Shown piece by piece: positions 7,949 through 15,812 of a stretch of 64,000 nt of DNA. The translations under genes were made by a program, and so were the position numbers. The notes below the pieces were generated by a model, which saw only the letters and a program-made list of their open reading frames with translations, did no database searches and had not been told where the DNA came from. The stretch covers positions 1,922,001 through 1,986,000 of the forward strand of contig CAVRUJ010000001.1 of NCBI GenBank assembly GCA_963724385.1. The letters are read 5' to 3'. Within the stretch, counting starts at the first letter, position 1; the number at the start of each line of letters is the position of its first letter. Source of the stretch: DASXQK01 sp963724385 (GTDB taxonomy: Bacteria > Pseudomonadota > Alphaproteobacteria > Dongiales > Dongiaceae).

Positions 7949-9532
7949 TCATTGCGATGCGTCGAAGCCCATCTTATCCAATTGCGAAACCAGATCCGAA
8001 AACGCCATTGCCTTGGCAAACAGCCACCCCTGGGCATATTGAACGCCGCGTTCGCGCAGAAACTGTGCTTGCGCCTCGCTTTCAACGCCTTCAGCGATCA
8101 TCTCAAGATGCAAATCCTTCGCCATCTCGATTATGTGTAGCACGACATGGCTCGTGGCCGCGTCCGTGCCGATCGTGTCGACGAACGACTTGTCGATTTT
8201 CAGGATGTCAAGCTCAAAGCTGTGAAGGTAGGAAAGACTGGAATACCCCGTGCCGAAGTCGTCGATTGCGACGCGCATGCCGCTTGCGCGAATCTCGCGG
8301 AGTACCTCCCTTACAACGTCGGATTTCATGAAACCACGCTCCGTTGCCTCTACAACGACGTTGCCGGCGCCGGCACTTGTGCGACTGGCCAATAGACGAA
8401 GCACTTCGACTATGCGCTTTGATTGCAAGTCAAGCGACGACAGGTTTATGGCTATGTGAAAATGGGGGTAGCGCTCGAATAGGCCGGCCGCTTCCCGGCC
8501 GATAATCTCAACCACACGCTCGGTGATTTGCTGAATGAGACCAGTGTCTTCTGCGACCGGAATGAAGATATCCGGGCGCACCATCTCACCGCTTGAGCGA
8601 CGCCAACAAATCAGCGCCTCCGCGCCGACCCATTTCCCCGTCCGCAATTCGACGATCGGCTGATAGCTGAGGAAGAATTCATTCCGCCTGAGCGCGGCTT
8701 TCAGCATCGCCGGCAGTGCGCGTTGAAGTTTCGCAATATAGAGAACGGCGGTCGCCAAGACCACGCCGGCCAGGGCCCCGATCGGAACAAGCACGATGGC
8801 ATTGTGCAGCAGCCCTTGATCGATGTTGGCGGAAGGAATCGCCGCGAAGGCAGCGGTGTCGTAGTTGTCCGAGCGCCGAATCGCCACCACGTATTCGCCG
8901 TCATCGAGTTCTACCCGTCGAGCCTCGCCCAGGGCCTGCGCCCACTGTGGCTTGAAGGTTCCCCGGCTTGTCAGCAGTTTCTTGCTCGAGTATCCAAATA
9001 CGCCGAGGGAGATCTGCGGGTCGTTCACGAACACATCGATCGGAAGATCCGGATGGACAATCGCCGTGTAGCCGCTCCTCGCGTCCGTCAACAGCACGAA
9101 TCTCTTTCCCCGCACCATTGGAAGCTCCACCGATGGGCGGATGTCCGTGCCAAACCTGCCGCGATAGGCAGACGGCCCTACCGAAACTCCCGCACCGTAG
9201 CGGCCCAGGGATGAGCACATGAGGCGATCGTCTTTGACATAGCCGATGGCCTGAACCTGCTCTGAAGCGACCGCCAGGCTGGCCATCACTTGGATGCTCT
9301 CGTCGGAGCAGGGATTTGAGGAGGCAACGGCATCGAGCATGCTGAATGCCCTGAGTACCTGATCGCCCGTTTCATCGCTTCGTCGCAATACATCTTCGGC
9401 CAGCTGGCCGGCTCTTGCCATCTCTTCCTGCAAAGCTTGCTGTCTTGCCAAATAGAGGGCAATCCCGAACGGGGCCAAGGCCGCGGCAGTCGCGGCGATG
9501 ACGGCAATCGCAATAGCGGCCGGCTTACTCAC
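7949..9532 (-). CDS. membrane c-di-GMP phosphodiesterase, CSS-motif sensor + EAL domain
   Basis: A 527-residue protein predicted to hydrolyse cyclic di-GMP to pGpG at the inner membrane. Two membrane segments (about residues 8-28 and 247-268) flank a periplasmic domain with a Cys at 75 ('NPCSDES') and Cys-Ser-Ser at 106-108, the hallmark of the CSS sensor, which in known members responds to periplasmic redox through a disulfide. The cytoplasmic EAL domain has EAL at 305-307, then 'NLSSLDLQ', 'EATERGF', 'IDDFGTGYSSLSYL', 'LKIDKSFV' and 'AEGVES', so it looks catalytically complete. It is antisense to the phage genes and sits between duplicated tail-gene pieces. Confidence 0.93.
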   Translation of the reverse strand: MSKPAAIAIAVIAATAAALAPFGIALYLARQQALQEEMARAGQLAEDVLRRSDETGDQVLRAFSMLDAVASSNPCSDESIQVMASLAVASEQVQAIGYVKDDRLMCSSLGRYGAGVSVGPSAYRGRFGTDIRPSVELPMVRGKRFVLLTDARSGYTAIVHPDLPIDVFVNDPQISLGVFGYSSKKLLTSRGTFKPQWAQALGEARRVELDDGEYVVAIRRSDNYDTAAFAAIPSANIDQGLLHNAIVLVPIGALAGVVLATAVLYIAKLQRALPAMLKAALRRNEFFLSYQPIVELRTGKWVGAEALICWRRSSGEMVRPDIFIPVAEDTGLIQQITERVVEIIGREAAGLFERYPHFHIAINLSSLDLQSKRIVEVLRLLASRTSAGAGNVVVEATERGFMKSDVVREVLREIRASGMRVAIDDFGTGYSSLSYLHSFELDILKIDKSFVDTIGTDAATSHVVLHIIEMAKDLHLEMIAEGVESEAQAQFLRERGVQYAQGWLFAKAMAFSDLVSQLDKMGFDASQ

Positions 9533-9716
9533 TCTGACCAGAAGATGGCCGGTCCCGGGACCTGCGGGTTACTCGGCGAGAGCGGATGTGCTTCATCGTT
9601 CACACGAATCGGTTGCGCGCCCGTAGGCTTGCAAGGCTCGCGTCCAGCTTCCCAGCTTCCGCTGGGAGCACGGGCAATCTTGCCTCTCTCCACGCCGGTA
9701 TGGCAACGAGGTTCGC
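9533..9716. other. upstream region of the EAL gene
   Basis: 184 bases between the EAL start and the second copy of the duplicated phage segment. It should contain the EAL promoter, but I see no confident -35/-10 pair. The duplicated segment begins at about 9717. Confidence 0.4.
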
Positions 9717-9880
9717 CGGGATCGAGCTACATCGGCTTCTGCCCGCTCACGGCCAATGCCGCGGCCGAGATCACCGCCGGGGCGCTCTACGTCGCCTCCC
9801 AGGGCGCCGGGACGATGACCCTCGCCCATGCCAACAAGGCCGAGACCGACCGGAAGTTCCTCCTGCTCATCATCGGGTAG
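9717..9880 (+). pseudogene. 5'-truncated second copy of the small tail gene at 7228
   Basis: From about 9717 the reading frame matches the last ~55 residues of the intact gene at 7228 ('SYIGFCPLTANAAAEI' ... 'DRKFLLLIIG'); the N-terminal half is absent. The frame runs open further upstream, but that sequence is unrelated and overlaps the EAL 5' region antisense. At the DNA level the shared block (about 7417-7610 against 9717-9923) looks roughly 90% identical by eye. Confidence 0.6.
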
Positions 9881-9884
9881 AACC

Positions 9885-10385
9885 ATGAACCCCACCATCG
9901 CCCTCATGATGCAATCCGCGGCGCCCAACCGGGGCGTCGCCGGCGACACGATCAACGCCCGCATCTCGCCGCGGGAAGCGATGCTGCTTCGCACGCTCGG
10001 CGCCCATGGCAGCCTGAACCCGCGGACCGGACAGCGACATTTCGCGGCCGAAACGGGCACGCCGGCGGCGGGACCGATCCCACAGCCGCCGCAGCTCGGC
10101 GGTTATTCGCTGGCGCCGCTGATGAGCCAGAACCCGGGCGGGATCCTGATCGGCAATTCCTATGGCGCGGTGCCCGCCTGGGCGATGAACCCGTTCCAGC
10201 TCGGCATGGCGCCGAATTTCGCCAACCCGAACTGGCGGTTTCCGACGGGCGGGGCCTTCAACGCGCCGGACGTTATGCCGACCCAAATGCCGGCGCCAAC
10301 TCCCTTGCCCGTCAAGACGAACGTCAACGGCGGATTCGGGGTTGGGGATTTCGGGCAAAGCGGCGGCAACCCGAACAGAAGGTAA
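9885..10385 (+). CDS. phage tail-region protein, unknown (full-length copy)
   Basis: A 166-residue Pro/Gly/Asn-rich protein. It starts 4 bases after the truncated gene, with the same spacing as in the left copy. It has 'RISPREAMLLRTLGAHGSLN', a Pro-rich middle ('PIPQPPQLGGYSLAPL') and the tail 'VNGGFGVGDFGQSGGNPNRR'. The composition suggests an extended virion protein. An internally deleted copy sits at 7580-7708. No family recognised. Confidence 0.65.
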   Translation: MNPTIALMMQSAAPNRGVAGDTINARISPREAMLLRTLGAHGSLNPRTGQRHFAAETGTPAAGPIPQPPQLGGYSLAPLMSQNPGGILIGNSYGAVPAWAMNPFQLGMAPNFANPNWRFPTGGAFNAPDVMPTQMPAPTPLPVKTNVNGGFGVGDFGQSGGNPNRR

Positions 10386-10498
10386 TCTTAAGGGCACAAC
10401 TAAAACCAGCAAAAACCTATCGTGATGTTGACAGAGAATGGCGGGCCGAGCAATAGTGCTCGTGGCTTGAAATCCGGTTCCTGGGGTGGAGCTCAATC

Positions 10499-11053
10499 GT
10501 GATTGTCCGTCGGACTCGGCGAATGGTTTGGCTTGTCCTCGCTGTCGTCATAATTGCGGTTACGGCGACGGTGGTTTCCGCCAGAGCGGACGACTGGCCG
10601 AAATCTTCTGAGTGGGACCGTAAATATCCCACCGAGGGGCCGAATGGAGCCAGCATCTACAAGCTGACGAGCGTTCGAGCGGCTCTGGTGAACCTGGTCG
10701 GCGAGCAATTCTATCGACACGTCATCTTGGCGTGGAACGAATATCTTCCAATCATTGCTACGAGCGACACCATATTCGTCGAGGGCTGTCAGCCTGGCGC
10801 GTGCCAGATCGGTGCGGTGACAACCGTGTTCCAAGGGCGAAAGATCAGTGTCTGCCTTTATCGCGAATTCTTGCCAAAAAACTCAGACGGCGTGGCCTGG
10901 CCCTCCGAACGCATCTGGTTCATTGACGGTGTTGGGCTGCCTGTGGTGGAGCGTGACCCCGACAATGTCGACAATGACCAATGCAGTTTCGAGTCCATGG
11001 ACGATCTGAATACGAAGTTGCAGCACGCCCGGGCCCTGGCGGAACAAAACTGA
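10499..11053 (+). CDS. secreted Ivy-like lysozyme-inhibitor homologue, copy 1 (variant loop)
   Basis: 184 residues, GTG start, with a signal peptide (basic residues 2-8, hydrophobic 10-24, cleavage after 'VSARA' near residue 30), so exported to the periplasm. The mature part shares with copies 2-4 'DDWP', 'GPNGASIYKL', 'LVGEQFYR' and 'GLPVVERDP'. Copies 2-4 have the loop Cys-Lys-Pro-His-Ala-Cys, matching the inhibitory CKPHDC loop of E. coli Ivy; here it is Cys97-Gln-Pro-Gly-Ala-Cys102, so Lys and the key His are lost. It may not inhibit c-type lysozyme, or may bind another target. It precedes SLT copy 1. Confidence 0.75.
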   Translation: MIVRRTRRMVWLVLAVVIIAVTATVVSARADDWPKSSEWDRKYPTEGPNGASIYKLTSVRAALVNLVGEQFYRHVILAWNEYLPIIATSDTIFVEGCQPGACQIGAVTTVFQGRKISVCLYREFLPKNSDGVAWPSERIWFIDGVGLPVVERDPDNVDNDQCSFESMDDLNTKLQHARALAEQN

Positions 11054-11439
11054 GCCAGGATCGCTGCGGTGTACCGGCTCGCTGACACCGTCGCTCCAGA
11101 ACTATGAGTTCCCGAAGCGGCGAGCGGGATGCTCTCCGCTTGCTCGTGCGATCAAGAACCTTCAGCGGGGAAGCGGACCAGGGCCGAGGCTTGCCGAATT
11201 CCTAATGTGCCGCTATCGCGTCCGCGCTTCGGTCGTTGCTGAGACAAAGCGGACCGAGCCGCATGGCGTCGCGTGAGCTCGTTCATATCCTGACATCGAC
11301 CGGAAGCCGGACCAAGGTTCGCTAGGCGACCAGCCGCGCGCGAAACTTCAGGACCTTCGCTGTAAATGTCGCTTTCGGCAGAAACGCGATTGGGCACATG
11401 CAACGAGCCGGCCCCAAAGCCTCATCCGAGGATAAAGCC
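11054..11439. other. spacer between Ivy-like copy 1 and SLT copy 1
   Basis: 386 bases without a supportable gene. Comparable non-coding spacers (about 290 bases) separate the Ivy-like and SLT genes in the other two cassettes. The 13619-13904 and 15519-15812 spacers are recognisably related to each other; this one is more diverged. Confidence 0.5.
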
Positions 11440-12288
11440 ATGACTCAACCGGGCCCTCTCTCCTGGAGCGACTACCTGGATTCGCAGTTCGCCGCCGCCG
11501 GTCGCTCCACGGGAATCGACCCGTGGCTGCTCAGAGCCATGGCGATCTACGAGAGCAGGCTCAAACCCGACTTCACGAGAACCGACATTGACGCGGCCAC
11601 TGGAAAACCGGATCGCCATGACGGCCTGATGCAGCTCTCGGTGGCAAACCAGAAAGCTTATGGTGTGACCGACCCGTTCCAGCCGGGCCAGAACATCCTG
11701 GGCGGCGCAGAGCTGCTTCGCGACAACCTGAATGTGTACGGCGGCGACCTGGACAAGGCGCTGCAGCAATACAATGGCGGCTACCCGCCCAATTGGGGCC
11801 CGTACACCAGGGCGTATGTTCAAATCGTACGCAAGAACTACAAGGAGCTAACCGGTCAAGAAGCGCCGAGGGTTCTTCCCCAATTCGCACCCGAGTCACT
11901 CCCGCCTCCGGTGCTCAGGCCGGGCTCGGCAACGACCCCCGACGAGTCGGTTCCACCTCCGCTGCTCAGACCCCGGCCAACGTCGGCATCCGGTCATCCC
12001 ACCATGAACGTGAACCCGTCCGCCGGACCGAGCTTCGCGCAGAGTCAGCCGGACGCGCAGACGACGGCCCAGATGCCGCTCGGCGCTCCCGCGGCTAATC
12101 GCGCCGGCATCCAACGCGCCGTCGCTTTTGAATTGCCCGGGCCGGTCCAGCAGCCCATGCCAGCGAGCCAGGCGCCATCGCCGTTCGTCCAGGCGTTTCT
12201 CACCAACGCGATCCTCGGCGGCGGCTCCCCGCCATATCCCTTCGCCATGGGGACGGGCATCCGGCCAGGCGGGCCGGGCGGGCGATGA
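11440..12288 (+). CDS. soluble lytic transglycosylase-type protein, copy 1
   Basis: 282 residues; ATG at 11440 is chosen because it follows GAGGATAAAGCC and matches the 'MTQ.GP' start of the other copies. The SLT domain spans about residues 15-140: 'IDPWLLRAMAIYES' with catalytic Glu38, 'HDGLMQLS', and 'DKALQQYNGGYPPNWG'. These enzymes cleave peptidoglycan glycan strands with 1,6-anhydro ring formation. The C-terminal ~140 residues are a Pro/Ala-rich linker ending 'ASQAPSPFVQAFLTNAILGGGSPPYPF'. No signal peptide, which fits a virion or ejected enzyme. It overlaps the next start (ATGA). Confidence 0.88.
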   Translation: MTQPGPLSWSDYLDSQFAAAGRSTGIDPWLLRAMAIYESRLKPDFTRTDIDAATGKPDRHDGLMQLSVANQKAYGVTDPFQPGQNILGGAELLRDNLNVYGGDLDKALQQYNGGYPPNWGPYTRAYVQIVRKNYKELTGQEAPRVLPQFAPESLPPPVLRPGSATTPDESVPPPLLRPRPTSASGHPTMNVNPSAGPSFAQSQPDAQTTAQMPLGAPAANRAGIQRAVAFELPGPVQQPMPASQAPSPFVQAFLTNAILGGGSPPYPFAMGTGIRPGGPGGR

Positions 12289-12350
12289 CGCCGGTGAAGG
12301 GCATCCAGCTCGAAGAGCTCGAGACGGTGTGGCCCTGGGCCAGAGCATAG
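12285..12350 (+). pseudogene. truncated copy of the small phage gene at 16601
   Basis: Starts in an ATGA overlap with SLT copy 1, exactly as the full-length gene does with SLT copy 3. The first 17 codons match ('MTPVKGIQLEELETVWP'), then the frame ends after 'WARA'. The break coincides with the start of a block shared with 14841 onward, so it marks a duplication junction. Confidence 0.65.
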
Positions 12351-12555
12351 TGACAAGTAATACGAGTAATACTAACTATGCCGTTGACAGGAAGTTGCCG
12401 AAGGGCCGATGATGTAAAAGCTCGACGTTTGGTGTTTGATGGGGAGCTCGATCGTGATTTCGTGGCAGTTCCTGCTTCGGCTCGCGCGGTTTAACCGGGT
12501 GGTCCTAAGCGCTCTTTTCTTCATGACCGCGGCAGCGGCGCTTCCCGCGAGAAGC
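12335..12555. repeat. direct repeat (left copy) of a cassette junction and Ivy-like 5' end
   Basis: About 220 bases starting GGCCAGAGCATAGTGACAAG are nearly identical to 14840-15057. The block covers the truncated small gene's end, the promoter region and the signal-peptide coding part of the Ivy-like gene. Downstream of it the two Ivy-like genes diverge more. Confidence 0.75.
12384..12420 (+). promoter_or_regulatory. possible promoter upstream of Ivy-like copy 2
   Basis: TTGACA at 12384-12389 matches a sigma-70 -35 box. The region ~17-21 bases downstream has no clear -10. The TTGACA is conserved in the equivalent place before copy 4 (14889-14894). Weak evidence. Confidence 0.25.
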
Positions 12556-13015
12556 GGACGACTGGCCGGATCCGGCAAAGTGGGTCGGGAAATCTCCTCT
12601 CAAGGGGCCGAACGGCACCCAGTTCTACATGCTGACGAGCGTTCGAGCGCCATTGATCAGGTTGGCGGGCGACCAGTTCTATCGGCGTGTCATCTTGGGT
12701 TGGAGCGAGTATTCACCAATAATGGCCGCAGGCGACAGCATGGTTGTTTGGGGCTGCAAGCCCCACGCGTGCGATACGAATCAGGTCGCGGCCGTGATCC
12801 AAGGCCGAAACATCAGTGTTTGCACGTTTCACATCTCGGTCGTCGTTGCGTCCGATTCCGAATCCAGGGTCGCCAATCGCCTTTGGTTGATCCAGGGCCT
12901 TTGGCTACCGGTCGTCGAGCGGGACCCGCTCGACGGAGTGGGATGCCAGTTCAAATCCATCGAGGACGCCAAGACGAAGCTACAGAAGGCACGTGCCATG
13001 GCGGATCAGTACTAG
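12439..13015 (+). pseudogene. Ivy-like secreted inhibitor, copy 2, frameshifted in the signal-peptide region
   Basis: The ATG at 12439 begins a signal peptide identical to copy 4 ('MGSSIVISWQFLLRLARF'). One extra A at about 12552 (GCGAGAAGCGGAC against GCCAGAGCTGAC in copy 4) then shifts the frame. Correcting it restores 'RADDWPDPAKW', 'KGPNGTQFYML', the loop 'GCKPHACD' and an end at 13015. With the shift no inhibitor is made from this start. The mature part is otherwise intact, so the mutation is recent or a sequence error. Confidence 0.7.
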
Positions 13016-13069
13016 GCTGACCATGGCGCGAGGTGCCAGTCCGCCCGAATTCCTATAAGGAGTTCTTCC

Positions 13070-13618
13070 GTGGTTGCGTTTGGGGCCCGGCTTTGGCGAT
13101 TGAATTGGTTTGTCCTGGGTGCCGTCATACTCATCGGTGCGGCAGCGGCGCTGCCGGCGAGAGCGGACGATTGGCCCGAGTCTGTGGAGTGGTACGGGTC
13201 ATATCCCTCCGACGGGCCGAACGGAGCCAACATCTATAAACTGACCAGCATTCATGCCGCATTGGCGAGACTGGTCGGCGAGCAGATATACCGTCGGGTC
13301 ATATTGGCATGGGAAACGCAGCCGCCGCTCCTGGTCGATGGCGACACCATGTTGATAGAGGGTTGCAAGCCGCACGCATGCGACGCCGATCAGGACACGG
13401 TCCTGCTTCAGGGCAGAGAGATCAGCGTCTGCATTTATCACGTTTTGGTGCCCACGGGATCCGTCTTCTTCCCCGGGCCTTCCGAGCGCCTGTGGTATAT
13501 CGAGGGCGTCGATCTACCGGTCGTCGAGCGCGATCCCAAGGACCAAGAAGGGTGCCAGTTCAAGTCAGTCGAGGAAGCAATGGCGAAGTTGCACAATGCG
13601 CGAGCCATGGCGGAATAG
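13070..13618 (+). CDS. secreted Ivy-like lysozyme inhibitor, copy 3
   Basis: 182 residues; GTG start with TAAGGAG 8 bases upstream. The signal peptide covers residues 1-32, with cleavage after 'ALPARA'. The mature domain has 'GPNGANIYKLTSIHAALARLV' and the loop Cys99-Lys-Pro-His-Ala-Cys104. In E. coli Ivy the equivalent CKPHDC loop inserts its His into the lysozyme active site. Spacing to the upstream helix and downstream strands ('TVLLQGREISVCIYH') also agrees with Ivy. A C-terminal region of ~60 residues with one more Cys ('EGCQFKS') is longer than classical Ivy. Predicted to act in the periplasm on lysozyme or lytic transglycosylase. Confidence 0.8.
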   Translation: MVAFGARLWRLNWFVLGAVILIGAAAALPARADDWPESVEWYGSYPSDGPNGANIYKLTSIHAALARLVGEQIYRRVILAWETQPPLLVDGDTMLIEGCKPHACDADQDTVLLQGREISVCIYHVLVPTGSVFFPGPSERLWYIEGVDLPVVERDPKDQEGCQFKSVEEAMAKLHNARAMAE

Positions 13619-13904
13619 TCCCAAACCTGCGGAACAGCGGCGCAGGTTCCTACTGACAAAAGTCTACGCAACCCATCGCGCCTGGGGCGCGTGAACGAAG
13701 CGCCCCGGCGCAGGGGCAAGTCCGGACATCTTCCGAGTGCCAGGTTCGCACTTCGTCGCACTCGGGCATCGGCGTCCATACAAGCGAACAAGCCAGATAG
13801 CGCTCCGGCGCCTCTCGCAAACCGACTCCCAAATTCTGTCGGCCGGCCTCCGCGGCCATGAGCAGGCGGCGGGCAACTCTCGGTCTATCAAGAAGGATAT
13901 TTCC
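13619..13904. other. spacer between Ivy-like copy 3 and SLT copy 2
   Basis: 286 bases without a gene. It begins with CCTGCGGAACAGCGGCGCAGG, a small stem-loop. The second half (around 13770-13870) is visibly related to 15680-15790 before SLT copy 3. This supports cassette duplication including the spacer. Confidence 0.5.
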
Positions 13905-14855
13905 ATGACGCAGAAAGGGCCGCCCCCGGTCATGTACGACCGACCGTCGGTTGATCTCGAGCCGTTGTTCTCCGCTGCCGGACATCTTGCGGGGATCGAT
14001 CCGATGCTGCTCAAGGCGATTGCCATGCGGGAGAGCAGCCTCAACCCTGGGAATTGGACTCCGGCCACCGGTGCCGTCGGCCTGATGTCGCTCGAGTCTC
14101 AAAACTGGAGGAGCCTTGGCGTGACCGATCCGTGGGATCCGGCCCAGAACATCATGGGCGGCGCCTTGCTACTTGGCGACAACCTCAAGATGTACGACGG
14201 CGACTTGAACAAGGCGCTGCAGCAATACAACGGCGGCAACCCATCCAGATGGGGTGCGGCCACGCAGTCTTATGTTCAAACCGTGCGCGACAACTACAAG
14301 AAACTGACCGGACAACAAGCGCCGGAACGTCCTTCCGCAATTCATACATCCAATCCCGCCGCCGGTCCTCAGGCCAGGGCCAGATGCGACGCCGGCATCA
14401 CCCGTCCACCTCAACATGAATGCGGGACCATCCGGCCCTCCCAGTTCGCGTCCATAAGAAGTTCCAACCCTCAGGCCAGGGCCGGCGGCGCCCCTCCTTC
14501 ATCTCAACATGAACACAGGACCGTCCGGCCAGCCGAACTTCGCCCAGAATCAGCCGGACCCGCTTACAACAGTGCGGATGCCGGACAATCCCGCTGCCAG
14601 TCAAGCCAGCGTGCAACCCGCCTTCGCCCTGGCCACGCGCGGGCCGGTCCCGCCGCCACCTCAACCGTCCAACCTGCCGCCATCTCCGTTCGTCCAGGCC
14701 TTTCTGAGCAATGCGATCTTCGGCGACGGCTCGCCGCCATATCCCTTCGCGCTGGGAACTGGCATCCGGGCAGGCAGGCCGGGCGGGCGATGACGCCGGT
14801 GAAGGGTATCCAGCCCGAGGAGCTCGAGACGGTATGGCCCAGGGCCAGAGCATAG
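13905..14855 (+). pseudogene. SLT transglycosylase-type protein, copy 2, frameshifted after the catalytic domain
   Basis: The ATG at 13905 follows GAAGGATATTTCC. The SLT domain is complete ('MLLKAIAMRESSLNPGNW' with the catalytic Glu, 'TGAVGLMSLES', 'NKALQQYNGGNPSRWG'). An extra A at about 14326 (CCGGAACGTCC against CCGGACGTCC in copy 3) then shifts the linker, which reads on as an Arg-rich tail. That shifted frame runs without a stop into the frame of the truncated small gene ('MTPVKGIQPEELETVWP') and ends at 14855. The original C-terminus survives in frame at 14509-14793. A protein with an active SLT domain and a novel 316-codon length could still be made. Confidence 0.75.
14790..14855 (+). 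pseudogene. second truncated copy of the small phage gene at 16601
   Basis: 21 codons, same ATGA overlap with the (original-frame) SLT stop, same break point and same 'ARA' ending as the copy at 12285. Its frame is also the read-through frame of the shifted SLT copy 2. Confidence 0.6.
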
Positions 14856-15057
14856 TGACAAGTAATAAGAGTAATACTTACTATACCATTGACAGGAAGT
14901 TGCCGAAGGGCCGATGCTACAAAAGCAGGAGTTTGGTGTTTGATGGGGAGCTCGATCGTGATTTCGTGGCAGTTCCTGCTTCGGCTCGCGCGGTTTAACC
15001 GGGTGGTCCTAAGCGCTCTTTTCTTCATGACTGCGGCAGCGGCGCTTCCCGCCAGAG
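14840..15057. repeat. direct repeat (right copy) of a cassette junction and Ivy-like 5' end
   Basis: Nearly identical to 12335-12555: GGCCAGAGCATAGTGACAAG at the left, a shared TTGACA, then the shared Ivy-like signal-peptide coding sequence. Lacks the single extra A that breaks copy 2. Confidence 0.75.
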
Positions 15058-15518
15058 CTGACGATTGGCCGGATCCCGCGCGGTGGGACGGGTCATATCC
15101 ATTTGACGGGCCGAATGGAGCCGACATCTACAAGCTGGCCAGCATCCACGCTGCGCTGTCGAGATTGGTCGGCGAGCAGTTGTATCGCCAGGTCATTTTG
15201 CAGTGGGTCGTGTATTCGCCAATTCAAGTCGATGACGGCGTCATGTTGATAGAGGGGTGCAAGCCGCATGCATGCGACACCGATCAGGCCACGATCCTGC
15301 TCCGGGGGCGACAGATCAGTGTTTGCATTTATCATGTTTCCGTGCCCACGAGCTCCGTCTTCGTCCCCGGACCGTGGCCGTCCGAGCGCTTATGGTACTT
15401 GGAGGGCGTCGACCTGCCGGTCATCGAGCGCGACCCGTATGACGACGAAGGATGCAGTTTTCCGACAGTCGGGGAGGCAAGGGAGAAGCTGTACAATGCG
15501 CAAACCATGGCGCAATAG
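14943..15518 (+). CDS. secreted Ivy-like lysozyme inhibitor, copy 4
   Basis: 191 residues. ATG at 14943 is preferred over the earlier in-frame ATG at 14889 because the signal peptide starts there and the upstream codons are promoter sequence. Cleavage is expected after 'ALPARA' near residue 39. The mature domain has 'GPNGADIYKLASIHAALSRLV', then the loop Cys106-Lys-Pro-His-Ala-Cys111 and 'TILLRGRQISVCIYH', matching the Ivy order of helix, CKPH loop and strands. The C-terminus carries 'GVDLPVIERDP', conserved in all four copies. It sits ~295 bases before SLT copy 3 on the same strand. Confidence 0.8.
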   Translation: MGSSIVISWQFLLRLARFNRVVLSALFFMTAAAALPARADDWPDPARWDGSYPFDGPNGADIYKLASIHAALSRLVGEQLYRQVILQWVVYSPIQVDDGVMLIEGCKPHACDTDQATILLRGRQISVCIYHVSVPTSSVFVPGPWPSERLWYLEGVDLPVIERDPYDDEGCSFPTVGEAREKLYNAQTMAQ

Positions 15519-15812
15519 CTTCAACCCCGCATAGCCGCGACGCCGGATTGGACCAACAAGAGCCTTGGCAATCCATCAAACCTGGGAACCGTGAGCAGGG
15601 CGCCGCGAGGGCAACTGCAGCTCCTGAGATCGTTTGAATGCGACGCGGAGTGAACTTTGCGCTCCGGAATCGACGCCCACAGGAGCGAACGAGCCCGAGA
15701 AAACTCAGGCAACTTCCACAAGCCGAGCCCCAAGTTCAGTTGAGTGCTTCCGCGGCCATAGGCAGGCGGGGAAGCATTCGGCAGCCCTGGGTTCGTGAAG
15801 GAGGAGGCTGCG
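15519..15812. other. spacer between Ivy-like copy 4 and SLT copy 3
   Basis: 294 bases; related to the 13619-13904 spacer in its distal half. No gene supported. Confidence 0.5.

Noticed and set aside
7716..8331. + strand frames downstream of the deleted phage gene
   Set aside because: They run antisense through the EAL domain and have no conserved motifs.
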